In this document: piece by piece, positions 9,101 to 11,777 of the stretch
How the letters are laid out: each line of letters begins with the position of its first letter
Position numbering within the stretch: the stretch's first letter is position 1
NCBI GenBank assembly: GCA_027382625.1
Contig: JAJKFJ010024815.1
Span: forward strand, 1-11,777
Reading direction: 5' to 3'
DNA length: 11,777 bases
DNA from: Tetmemena sp. SeJ-2015
Lineage: Eukaryota > Ciliophora > Spirotrichea > Sporadotrichida > Oxytrichidae
Position numbers and translations under genes: made by a program
The notes under the pieces: generated by a model
Told to the model about the DNA's origin: nothing
Database searches by the model: none
What the model saw: only the letters and a program-made list of their open reading frames with translations

Positions 9101-11777
9101 TTGATTGACAACATCTCTACAGCTAACTATGTTTAATACTTATATAAATTTAATAACTATGACAACTGCCTAGCTTTTGTTAATGAGTTGAATAACTAAG
9201 GTTACAGCACTGAAGCTTCAACAAATTAGTTTTCATAAATGACTGGATAGACATTTACTTGTGCGAATTCCCCATTATGCCAAGAAGCTAACTCTCAAAC
9301 TTCTGCTTGCAAGTGGACTAGAAAATTTGCAGCCTAGTGCGGAAGAACTTCTGATGGATACGCCAATATCAGAATTCAAACTAATTCGCTTCCAGACCAT
9401 TGCGTTATCTTATTATAAAATATAACTATTAAATTAATCTAAGCACAAGGATAGCTATTATAACCTTCTGAAATTGATTTCTCTGTCAAATTTGATTTGA
9501 AAGTCACTGCATTGAATACAATTTCTAAGTATGAATTAAAATTAAAAAATCCTAATTCTTGACTTATATTTATATTTTCTATCTCTTCTCAAAAGAATTA
9601 TTTTTTCTACTGATAAATGAACCTTTAATTTTATTTGTAAAAATTCTTTTGAAAAATTATTTTTTATTTCTTTAGGAAAATCTTTTGTTTATTATAGTAA
9701 ATAGAATTCGATATTATGATTTCTGATAGATCTATAAATGAAAAATGGTCGAAATAAAATTTAAATTTATTGACATTTTTTTCATCACTTATCAAAATTA
9801 AGAATAGATAATTATAGAGTATTTTTTTCTTTATTCTGAAAACCATTTTTAAAAATTAGAGGGCTTTAAATTTTAAGTTGAAGAGCGCAAAATAAGAAGA
9901 GAAATTTTTTTCTCAATTAGAAAAAGCTTTCTTATATTTTAAAATCATTTAAAATTAAGAGAGATCACTTCTTTTTATATTAATTTTAATTTATTATAAA
10001 AGATATATTTTATTATCGCATTAATTGTCATAAGTTGATTGTAAATTTATATAAGTCCTCTATTTAAACTCAAAAATACAGATGCAGCAGTGAGTGGGTT
10101 TAAGATATTTCCATTCCATAGATTTACAGCTATAAGAGTTTCTAAGGACCTGATTACACAGATTCAGTTGTAGGAATATCCTTTAATGGAATCCCAATTT
10201 ACCAAAGCTTGACAGAAGATGGTTATGACCCTATTTACTCTCTATCTGTATTGCTAAAACATATTTAATAACAAGTTCATAAAATTATTAGGAAAAAAAT
10301 ATTACCTTATCTCTTATTTATAATATCTAAAATAAGATAAAGCCACCTTATTAAAATTAAAAGATTAAGCTGAAGAAAAATAATTTTTTGCTCAAGAGAT
10401 TATCCTATTTTAAATTTAATTTAATATCTTCTTGAACTCGAATAATAATTTTATTTTTCTTTTTTGCAGTTTCATGAATTATCATTAGCTTATCTTTATA
10501 ATATTTTTGATAACTCGTTTCCCTAATAGACTAAGCATCATTCTGCCACTAAAAATGCCTGCATAAATATTAAGATTTATATTAAGGAAGACATATATTA
10601 ATAGCTTTAAATTTGAAATTAACCTTATGTGGGAGAGCGAAAAAATTGCCATAAAGGAGACTTTATTTTTCAAATTTCGTTGGATGGTGGCTGACTTTAT
10701 ATCTTCTCTTAATTAAATTATTTTCCTAATAAAATAATTCTTTCAAAATCAAATTAAACTTCATAATTAATTACTGTACATTACTTATCAACTTTTAATG
10801 AAAACAGATTTTTCTTTTAATATCTATGATATCCTAAAGATTATTTATACTTCATATTAATTTGGGAAGACTTTGATTATGAGTAAACTTAATTCGTCAC
10901 CTCTATCTAGTGAGACCATCTATAGATTTTCTAAAGAAGTAATTTATATTAAAATTAGTGATTATCGATAAAATGTATATCAATTTATCGCCATTGAGTG
11001 TTAACATTCATAACTTATTGAGTTATATTGTACAAACAATTATTTTACTAATTCCACATAGAATAATAAGAAATTTAAATCTTCTTAAAAATATTTTCGG
11101 TACAAAACTAATCTTGATGTATAGTATCTAATTCTGTATAATTGGATGATTGTTTGGGTGAATATGACTCTTAAGGATTTTACAGGTATTATACAGCTTC
11201 CCCTTGCATTTTTAAATCCACATTCAAGTCAAATTAAGTGAAGGGAGATTCATGCGATAATATTGCTCTTTGCAAGTAAGACAAACTAACTTACCTTCTA
11301 AATAAAATCCAGAACACTCAAACTGCGCAGCCATTACAAAAGATAGGAATCGCAAAGGATGGCCACTTCATAGTTGGGCCTTATAATGCTGATGGTAAAC
11401 TCTGGCAGCCTTGCGATGTAGACTTTTGCAATGGAATAAAGAATGGAGATAATTATTAGTATGCTTCTACTATGTTCCATCCCTACACAGTTAAACCCAC
11501 TTACTTATTTTATCTCTTAAAATGCAACTCTCATATAATTGTATTTAAAATATGCTAAAATTTAAAAACAATGAACTAAAATATTTTGAGACTAAACTTT
11601 TATTTTAAGCTAAAATATTGTGAGTGGGTTGTTGGGGTCCAGGTAATTCAAATTTATATGCAGGTTAATGTAGCTCAATGAGCAAAGTATGTGAAAATAG
11701 TTTTGAGAGTAGCTATTCTTAAACTATTCTTTTGAGTATCATACTCTTAAGCACCATCACTCTTCTTGTTTTAGCTC
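3..11777 (+). CDS. IES-interrupted germline gene for a large cadherin-like / Cys-rich / YHYH-domain surface protein (partial at both ends)
   Basis: One gene spans the window as 21 coding blocks (MDSs). Excising 20 spacers at pointer repeats and one 32-nt intron gives about 1,585 codons with TAA and TAG read as Gln and no in-frame TGA. Domains in order: beta-rich region, Cys-rich block 1 (about residues 203-275), beta-rich modules, Cys-rich block 2 (585-713), cadherin-like modules (K-I-Y-L-G-D-T-F, F-K-D-P-E-G-G-D), Cys-rich block 3 (1112-1208), YHYH-type domain (1360-1545) and a hydrophobic C-terminal segment from about 1568. This suggests an extracellular, membrane-anchored protein; its ligand is unknown. 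The ATG at position 3 is followed by polar sequence rather than a signal peptide, so the gene probably starts upstream. No stop is reached at the right edge. Family naming rests on motif recognition, not on a search. Confidence 0.88.
197..1028. other. IES 1, 832 bp, pointer AAAAG (tentative)
   Basis: AT-rich spacer between MDS 1 and MDS 2. AAAAG at 192-196 and 1024-1028 has matching codon phase, and 832 bp is not a multiple of three, so excision is needed to join the two frames. The pointer is A-rich and could be off by a few bases. The spacer holds a TGA-free + strand frame over about 720-1040, with a possible ATG at 804 (see findings). Nothing else is recognised. Confidence 0.6.
1024..1092 (+). 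CDS. MDS 2: short coding block
   Basis: A block of about 23 codons reading S-N-N-Y-E-E-L-N-A-L-M-E-M-V-Q-A-P-N-L-T-L, with one TAA as Gln. It stands out from the surrounding AT-rich DNA by composition (for example the GCGCC at about 1075). Joined to its neighbours it gives I-Q-N-T-K-R-S-N-N-Y-E-E and Q-A-P-N-L-T-L-V-A-D-F-S-W-N-D, both natural-looking. Its shortness makes it one of the less certain blocks. Confidence 0.65.
1093..1347. other. IES 2, 255 bp, pointer ACTT
   Basis: AT-rich spacer with ACTT at 1089-1092 and 1344-1347 in the same codon phase. It includes a 16-T homopolymer at 1254-1269. A longer AT-only repeat (TTATTAAA) also exists near both ends, but using it would add an unlikely run of Phe and Tyr codons, so ACTT is preferred. 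Confidence 0.6.
1254..1269 (+). repeat. Poly-T tract of 16
   Basis: An uninterrupted run of 16 T inside IES 2. It is the longest homopolymer in the window and lies wholly in DNA inferred to be eliminated. It is a site where assembly length errors would be likely. Confidence 0.9.
1344..1508 (+). CDS. MDS 3: beta-rich coding block
   Basis: Clear coding: V-A-D-F-S-W-N-D-Q-T-A-I-P-V-T-I-D-I-T-T, then L-N-P-Y-L-T-F-K-T-G-V-N-T-S-T-G-N-V-V, ending at S-I-I-C-G. In-frame TAA codons fall at Gln positions. Alternating hydrophobic and Thr/Ser residues suggest beta strands of an extracellular module. The right end is fixed by TGGAGA at 1503-1508, which recurs in phase at 1579. Confidence 0.88.
1509..1584. 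other. IES 3, 76 bp, pointer TGGAGA
   Basis: TGGAGA at 1503-1508 and 1579-1584 flanks a 76-bp AT-rich spacer. The upstream frame reaches TGA inside the spacer. Deleting 76 bp shifts to the downstream frame and gives S-I-I-C-G-E-K-K-T-R-F-Q-L-L-S-F-K. There is no GT-AG pair that restores the frame. Confidence 0.88.
1579..1720 (+). CDS. MDS 4: beta-rich coding block, right end uncertain
   Basis: Reads T-R-F-Q-L-L-S-F-K-S-I-K-E-S-A-A-S-P-S-A, then S-S-A-V-T-G-I-E-K-F-T-A-V-M-S-Y-S. Coding character is strong to at least 1720. The frame continues as Y-S-S-D-S-S-F-S to 1744 and remains open beyond, so the true end is either the CTCA pointer (1717-1720) or a TCA at 1742-1744. Both join in phase to MDS 5. 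Confidence 0.82.
1721..2186. other. IES 4, about 466 bp, pointer CTCA (or TCA from 1745)
   Basis: AT-rich spacer between MDSs 4 and 5. CTCA at 1717-1720 and 2183-2186 is the longest phase-consistent repeat; TCA at 1742-1744 paired with 2184-2186 is the alternative (442 bp). The first 60 bases are pyrimidine-rich and may still be coding. The rest is low-complexity AT-rich DNA with no gene seen. Confidence 0.6.
2183..2266 (+). CDS. MDS 5: end of beta module, start of Cys-rich block 1
   Basis: Reads S-N-D-G-A-Q-L-D-W-R-Q-I-F-L-T-I-N-D-C-S, then P-T-C-V-S-K-Q. The pattern of a final beta strand (I-F-L-T-I) running straight into paired cysteines recurs at MDS 12 (Q-L-T-V-A-G-C) and MDS 18 (K-L-Q-V-I-G-C). 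This supports a repeated module order. The frame hits TGA just after the ATAGTG pointer. Confidence 0.85.
2267..2444. other. IES 5, 178 bp, pointer ATAGTG
   Basis: ATAGTG at 2261-2266 and 2439-2444, same codon phase. Unspliced reading meets TGA at 2265-2267. Excision gives C-V-S-K-Q-C-S-Q-K-L-T-N-C-I-A-C, restoring regular cysteine spacing. The content is AT-rich with no other feature. Confidence 0.9.
2439..2556 (+). CDS. MDS 6: Cys-rich block 1, middle
   Basis: Reads K-L-T-N-C-I-A-C-A-G-S-L-V-P-Y-Y-K-S-T-N, then E-E-K-Y-C-A-S-S-C-P-T-G-Q-Y-N. The C-x2-C followed by C-x3-C-P-x-G-x-Y pattern is typical of furin-like / growth-factor-receptor Cys-rich repeats in ciliate surface proteins. The right end is the short AAT pointer at 2554-2556. 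Confidence 0.9.
2557..2862. other. IES 6, 306 bp, pointer AAT
   Basis: AAT at 2554-2556 and 2860-2862. A TGA lies immediately before the right copy (2857-2859) in the downstream frame, which pins the boundary. Joining gives C-P-T-G-Q-Y-N-D-G-S-S-C-K-S-C, a textbook Cys-rich repeat. The length is a multiple of three, but the spacer contains in-frame stops. Confidence 0.85.
2860..2961 (+). CDS. MDS 7: Cys-rich block 1, end
   Basis: Reads N-D-G-S-S-C-K-S-C-L-S-G-C-S-D-C-K-S-S-S, then L-V-L-K-S-T-L-C-A-A-C-A-T-G. With MDSs 5 and 6 it completes a block of about 13 cysteines. Coding codons continue a little further (A-E-Q-F), so the right end depends on which pointer is used. Confidence 0.88.
2962..3081. 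other. IES 7, about 120 bp, pointer AGGA (or GCTA)
   Basis: Two four-base repeats fit the phase: AGGA (2958-2961 / 3078-3081) gives C-A-T-G-N-Y-P-Q-S-K, and GCTA (2953-2956 / 3067-3070) gives C-A-K-P-L-G-N-Y-P-Q. I cannot choose decisively. The upstream frame meets TGA inside the spacer. Confidence 0.7.
3078..3264 (+). CDS. MDS 8: beta-rich module after Cys-rich block 1
   Basis: Reads K-L-Q-V-P-F-S-Y-F-T-S-H-Q-S-S-Y-T-Y-S-L, then Y-I-S-L-Q-Y-L-N-M-K-S-G-L-I-L-T-I-T-T and S-S-V-T-A-S. It is dense in aromatic and beta-branched residues, as in an extracellular beta-sandwich. In-frame TAA and TAG encode Gln. The left boundary could be 3067 if the GCTA pointer is right. Confidence 0.88.
3265..3514. 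other. IES 8, 250 bp, pointer CTAGT
   Basis: CTAGT at 3260-3264 and 3510-3514, same codon phase. The upstream frame reaches TGA about 25 bases into the spacer. Excision gives S-S-V-T-A-S-V-Y-I-E-Q-Q-S-Q-G. AT-rich, no other feature seen. Confidence 0.9.
3510..3801 (+). CDS. MDS 9: beta-rich coding block
   Basis: Reads V-Y-I-E-Q-Q-S-Q-G-I-M-L-D-K-Q-I-F-S-F-S, V-Y-V-T-D-P-L-D-N-I-F-L-D-Y and Q-Y-T-C-D-G-G-S-T-F-I-T-S-T-S. The last part ends N-F-T-N-G-C-N-Q. It is Ser/Thr-rich with a few cysteines. No named domain is recognised beyond extracellular beta character. It ends at the eight-base pointer AATTAATT. Confidence 0.9.
3802..4140. other. IES 9, 339 bp, pointer AATTAATT
   Basis: AATTAATT at 3794-3801 and 4133-4140 is the longest pointer found, in phase on both sides. 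Joining gives F-T-N-G-C-N-Q-F-Y-L-S-N-G-S-K-L-S-I. Without excision the frame meets TGA soon after the left copy. Confidence 0.9.
4133..4271 (+). CDS. MDS 10: beta-rich coding block
   Basis: Reads L-S-N-G-S-K-L-S-I-K-L-L-S-F-V-Y-D-K-S-S, then Y-Y-G-V-T-Q-C-Q-M-I-S-G-M-A-S-W-T-F-T-I. In-frame TAA encodes Gln. The frame remains open past 4271 but composition falls to AT-rich. TATTCT sets the boundary. Confidence 0.87.
4272..4684. other. IES 10, 413 bp, pointer TATTCT
   Basis: TATTCT at 4266-4271 and 4679-4684, same phase, 413 bp apart, so a frame change is needed. Joining gives W-T-F-T-I-I-F-Y-A-E-N-S-P-V-T-F-D. AT-rich with no gene seen. Confidence 0.82.
4679..4778 (+). CDS. MDS 11: cadherin-like segment
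   Basis: Reads F-Y-A-E-N-S-P-V-T-F-D-L-S-G-L-V-F-D-Q-D, then F-G-I-Q-L-P-E-S-F-K-L-I-I. The motif A-E-N-S-P-V-T-F-D-L followed by F-D resembles the A to C strands of cadherin-like modules. The frame terminates at TGA inside the following 37-bp IES. Confidence 0.88.
4779..4815. other. IES 11, 37 bp, pointer ATCAT
   Basis: ATCAT at 4774-4778 and 4811-4815. This is the cleanest proof that the window is unrearranged germline DNA. The upstream frame runs into TGA, a clear coding frame resumes 37 bp later in another phase, and removal of 37 bp joins E-S-F-K-L-I-I-S-S-S-S-T-D-S. The spacer has no GT-AG ends and cannot be an intron. Confidence 0.93.
4811..5227 (+). CDS. MDS 12: cadherin-like end plus Cys-rich block 2
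   Basis: Begins with beta-rich sequence (W-K-A-T-F-Y-Y-S-G-S-A-Y, V-P-V-T-L-Y-A-Y-V-K-D-E-K-G-A) and ends that module with Q-L-T-V-A-G-C. It then reads cysteine-rich: H-S-S-C-K-D-Q-F-C-L-G-P-S-L-Y-N-C-T-Q-C, C-L-N-A-C-L-T-G-Q-R and F-C-C-V-N-C-A-D-G-C. Several TAA and TAG codons are Gln. The frame stops at TGA shortly after the right boundary, at about 5234. Confidence 0.93.
5228..5631. other. IES 12, 404 bp, pointer ATTAA; carries a GC-richer island
   Basis: ATTAA at 5223-5227 and 5627-5631 is phase-consistent and joins C-K-Y-Q-S-Q-Y-Q-N-S-N-Y-K-A-N. A shorter ATTA option exists 12 bases earlier. Unlike most spacers, 5371-5600 is as GC-rich as the coding blocks and contains a purine-rich run (about 5425-5452). 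A + strand frame there is acidic (D-E-E-Y-E-E-E-E-E-E) and ends at TGA 5522-5524. The opposite strand is also open. Its identity is unknown. Confidence 0.65.
5627..5920 (+). CDS. MDS 13: Cys-rich block 2, end, with an intron
   Basis: Reads N-L-I-L-C-T-A-C-T-G-D-G-L-E-L-K-D-S-Q-C, Q-Q-C-D-S-S-K-Y-E-M-P-S-D-G-G-S, then S-V-C-A-S-S-C-A-S-G-Y-T-Y and S-K-K-C-I. A 32-nt GT-AG intron follows (5822-5853). After splicing the frame continues S-T-R-N-P-Q-L-L-A-S-S-I-L-S-Q-I-T-L-R, then P-G-Q, starting the next beta module. The AATA pointer ends the block. Confidence 0.88.
5822..5853 (+). other. Spliceosomal intron, 32 nt, GTAAGT...TAG
   Basis: Canonical donor GTAAGT and acceptor TTTTATAG, AT-rich inside. 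There is no direct repeat longer than two bases at the ends, unlike the IESs. Removal turns ATT-T|CA into I-S and shifts to the frame that continues through the AATA junction into MDS 14. It is the only convincing intron inside an MDS in this window. Confidence 0.82.
5921..6403. other. IES 13, 483 bp, pointer AATA
   Basis: AATA at 5917-5920 and 6400-6403 with identical codon phase. Joining gives L-R-P-G-Q-Q-F-A-H-D-Y-V-I-D. The MDS 13 frame stays open for some distance into the spacer before reaching TGA near 6098. No gene recognised. Confidence 0.78.
6400..6593 (+). CDS. MDS 14: beta-rich coding block
   Basis: Reads Q-F-A-H-D-Y-V-I-D-T-Q-N-L-V-S-Y-E-E-S-L, V-D-P-N-W-I-S-L-D-K-K-D-A-K-T-L-T-L-K-L and P-I-P-V-T-S-I-P-L-T-P-D. 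The Asp-rich turn with alternating hydrophobics fits a cadherin-like module. A GTG/ATG-like start near 6438 is not a real start, because coding extends upstream in the same frame to 6400. Confidence 0.9.
6594..6777. other. IES 14, 184 bp, pointer GAT
   Basis: GAT at 6591-6593 and 6775-6777, phase-matched. Excision joins I-P-L-T-P-D-Q-K-S-S-T-Y-E-I-N-L-T-L. A longer AAGTTC repeat nearby is out of phase and was rejected. Coding-like codons (F-L-I-K-F-K) continue for a few positions into the spacer, so the left edge has some doubt. Confidence 0.75.
6775..7148 (+). CDS. MDS 15: beta-rich coding block
   Basis: Reads S-S-T-Y-E-I-N-L-T-L-N-P-K-Q-E-V-A-L-K-Q, L-G-T-A-V-P-G-I-P-F-E-F-F-V-K-N, D-Y-F-T-L-Y-C-S-S-N-D-Q-L-I-T-L-K-P-Y-G and F-N-F-K-I-Q-V-N-P-N-I-P-P-V-L-T-S-Y-T. 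The N-x-P-P-V hinge is the usual link between successive cadherin-like modules. TAA and TAG encode Gln throughout. Confidence 0.92.
7149..7289. other. IES 15, 141 bp, pointer ATAC, length multiple of three and free of in-frame TGA
   Basis: ATAC at 7145-7148 and 7286-7289. Excision gives P-P-V-L-T-S-Y-T-K-I-Y-L-G-D-T-F, a natural module start. The spacer is AT-rich, but the frame is open right across it, so the boundary is inferred from composition, the repeat and the protein pattern rather than from a stop codon. Confidence 0.78.
7286..7352 (+). CDS. MDS 16: short cadherin-like block
   Basis: Reads T-K-I-Y-L-G-D-T-F-L-Q-T-Y-S-S-Q-C-T-D-S, then E-N. The pattern L-G-D-T-F ... D-S-E-N is the calcium-site-like turn of cadherin-like modules. 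Both ends are set by pointers (ATAC, AGAGAA). Confidence 0.87.
7353..8180. other. IES 16, 828 bp, pointer AGAGAA; contains a - strand open frame
   Basis: AGAGAA at 7347-7352 and 8175-8180 joins C-T-D-S-E-N-Q-S-L-A-I-K-V-Y in phase. Most of the spacer is very AT-rich. Part of it (about 7680-7830) is GC-richer and lies inside a - strand frame, 7843 to 7523, of 106 codons under the ciliate code (see findings). No other feature seen. Confidence 0.88.
8175..8341 (+). CDS. MDS 17: cadherin-like coding block
   Basis: Reads S-L-A-I-K-V-Y-V-N-N-Q-E-P-A-T-S-R-K-W-G, N-V-W-Y-D-S-A-S-T-K-F-S-F-T-F-A-L, then S-Q-A-G-V-Y-Q-T-Q-V-T-C-S-D. The A-G-V-Y-x-x-x-V-T strand before S-D matches the final strand of a cadherin-like module, as in MDS 18 (D-A-G-T-Y-P-L-R-L-S). 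One TAA is Gln. Confidence 0.92.
8342..8468. other. IES 17, 127 bp, pointer ATT (tentative)
   Basis: ATT at 8339-8341 and 8466-8468 is a phase-consistent repeat and gives V-T-C-S-D-C-N-N-P-P-V-S. CAG (8336-8338 / 8481-8483) is an alternative giving C-S-V-S-S-S-F. The upstream frame meets TGA at about 8419, so an excision is certain even if its exact ends are not. Confidence 0.7.
8466..9530 (+). CDS. MDS 18: cadherin-like module, Cys-rich block 3 and further Cys-containing region (longest block)
   Basis: An uninterrupted block of about 355 codons with roughly 19 in-frame TAA/TAG and no TGA. Order: (1) cadherin-like module, I-N-R-P-P-V-A then S-L-F-K-D-P-E-G-G-D-L-A-Y-T-L and S-D-A-G-T-Y-P-L-R-L-S-A-F-D-K-Q-G-D, ending K-L-Q-V-I-G-C; (2) Cys-rich block 3 (about residues 1112-1208) with F-S-G-C-S-T-C-L, C-T-A-C-S-A-S-Y-Y-L, C-P-S-G-Y-Y-G-D and C-N-K-C-P-S-A-C-A-T-C, like furin repeats; (3) a region with C-A-N-S-P-L-C, A-C-K-W-T-R-K-F-A-A-Q-C-G and D-H-C-V, function unknown. 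Part 3 probably belongs with the following YHYH domain. Confidence 0.95.
9531..10056. other. IES 18, 526 bp (or 505 bp), pointer TAAGT
   Basis: TAAGT at 9526-9530 recurs in phase at both 10031-10035 and 10052-10056. The second gives T-I-S-K-S-S-I-Q-T-Q-K-Y-R-C; the first adds seven residues (L-I-V-N-L-Y-K). The upstream frame meets TGA at 9559-9561. AT-rich; the - strand frame at 9664-9846 looks like low-complexity noise. Confidence 0.75.
10052..10251 (+). CDS. MDS 19: first part of YHYH-type domain
   Basis: Reads Q-K-Y-R-C-S-S-E-W-V-Q-D-I-S-I-P-Q-I-Y-S, K-S-F-Q-G-P-D-Y-T-D-S-V-V-G-I-S-F-N-G and I-P-I-Y-Q-S-L-T-E-D-G-Y-D-P-I-Y. The run V-G-I-x-x-N-G-x-P-I followed by E-D-G-Y-D-P is characteristic of the YHYH family (my recollection of the family pattern). 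TAA and TAG are Gln. The left end is at 10031 or 10052. Confidence 0.9.
10252..11139. other. IES 19, 888 bp, pointer TCTGTAT; carries a long TGA-free frame
   Basis: TCTGTAT at 10245-10251 and 11133-11139, in phase, joins D-P-I-Y-S-L-S-V-Q-L-D-D-C-L-G, which bridges the YHYH domain naturally. The spacer is mostly AT-rich, with a GC-richer stretch at about 10500-10700. A + strand frame is free of TGA from 10213 to 11238 (see findings). A - strand frame at 10485-10673 is a weaker alternative. Confidence 0.92.
11133..11491 (+). CDS. MDS 20: central YHYH-type domain
   Basis: Reads V-Q-L-D-D-C-L-G-E-Y-D-S-Q-G-F-Y-R-Y-Y-T, then A-S-P-C-I-F-K-S, S-C-D-N-I-A-L-C, K-I-G-I-A-K-D-G-H-F-I-V-G-P-Y-N-A-D-G and Q-P-C-D-V-D-F-C-N-G, ending N-Y-Q-Y-A-S-T-M-F-H-P-Y-T-V. 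The context (G-F-Y-x-Y-x-T-A-S-P-C and Y-x-Y-x-S-T-x-F-x-P-Y-T) fits the YHYH family. The histidines of the eponymous motif are replaced (Y-R-Y-Y and Y-Q-Y-A). Confidence 0.93.
11492..11625. other. IES 20, 134 bp, pointer AGT
   Basis: AGT at 11489-11491 and 11623-11625. Excision changes frame and joins F-H-P-Y-T-V-G-C-W-G-P-G, the expected continuation of the YHYH domain. Reading it as a GT...AG intron would give the wrong frame, so an IES fits better. Confidence 0.88.
11623..11777 (+). CDS. MDS 21: end of YHYH-type domain and hydrophobic C-terminal segment (cut by window)
   Basis: Reads V-G-C-W-G-P-G-N-S-N-L-Y-A-G-Q-C-S-S-M-S, then K-V-C-E-N-S-F-E-S-S-Y-S-Q. It closes with T-I-L-L-S-I-I-L-L-S-T-I-T-L-L-V-L-A at the window edge. 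The last 18 residues are strongly hydrophobic and would serve as a C-terminal membrane anchor of a type I surface protein or a GPI-type signal. No stop codon is reached. Confidence 0.88.

Noticed and set aside
9664..9846. Minus-strand ORF in IES 18
   Set aside because: Low-complexity Ile/Lys/Phe/Tyr composition expected from AT-rich DNA; no coding signal.
10485..10673. Minus-strand ORF in IES 19
   Set aside because: Hydrophobic low-complexity translation; the + strand frame over the same DNA is much longer. Neither is proven.
1..11777. Somatic (macronuclear) gene with ordinary AT-rich introns
   Set aside because: Most gaps lack GT-AG ends that restore frame, while direct repeats at the edges do. 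Only 5822-5853 behaves as an intron.
1..11777. Telomere-bearing transposon or chromosome-end repeats (G4T4/C4A4)
   Set aside because: No run of these repeats and no recognisable transposase motif were seen on either strand.

Overview
This window is best read as germline (micronuclear) DNA of a hypotrich-type ciliate related to Oxytricha or Stylonychia. TAA and TAG occur constantly inside clearly coding stretches, where they must mean glutamine. TGA is absent from the assembled reading frame, so it is the only stop. Coding blocks are moderately GC-rich and alternate with very AT-rich spacers. Most spacers are not GT-AG introns. They are bounded by short direct repeats (pointers), and removing one repeat copy plus the spacer restores the reading frame. 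This is the MDS/IES architecture of a spirotrich germline. No telomeric repeats, transposase gene, tRNA, rRNA or CRISPR was seen.

All coding blocks are on the + strand and in linear order, so this part of the locus is not scrambled. I resolve 21 MDSs, 20 IESs (37 to 888 bp) and one 32-nt GT-AG intron (5822-5853). Joined in silico they give one open frame of about 1,585 codons without TGA. It is open at both window ends. About 40% of the window is coding.

The protein is a large secreted or surface protein. Beta-rich, cadherin-like modules alternate with three cysteine-rich, furin/growth-factor-receptor-like blocks (about residues 203-275, 585-713 and 1112-1208). A C-terminal YHYH-type domain follows (about 1360-1545), and a hydrophobic segment begins in the last 18 visible residues, probably a membrane anchor. 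Residue numbers count from the ATG at position 3, which is probably internal because no signal peptide follows it.

Layout: 1-196 MDS1; 197-1028 large IES; 1024-1744 MDSs 2-4 (beta-rich); 2183-2961 MDSs 5-7 (Cys-rich 1); 3078-4778 MDSs 8-11 (beta-rich); 4811-5920 MDSs 12-13 (Cys-rich 2, intron); 6400-8341 MDSs 14-17 (beta-rich); 8466-9530 MDS18 (the longest: cadherin-like, Cys-rich 3 and a further Cys-containing region); 10052-11777 MDSs 19-21 (YHYH domain and anchor). Several large IESs contain GC-richer islands or long TGA-free frames that the gene does not explain; these are the main open questions.
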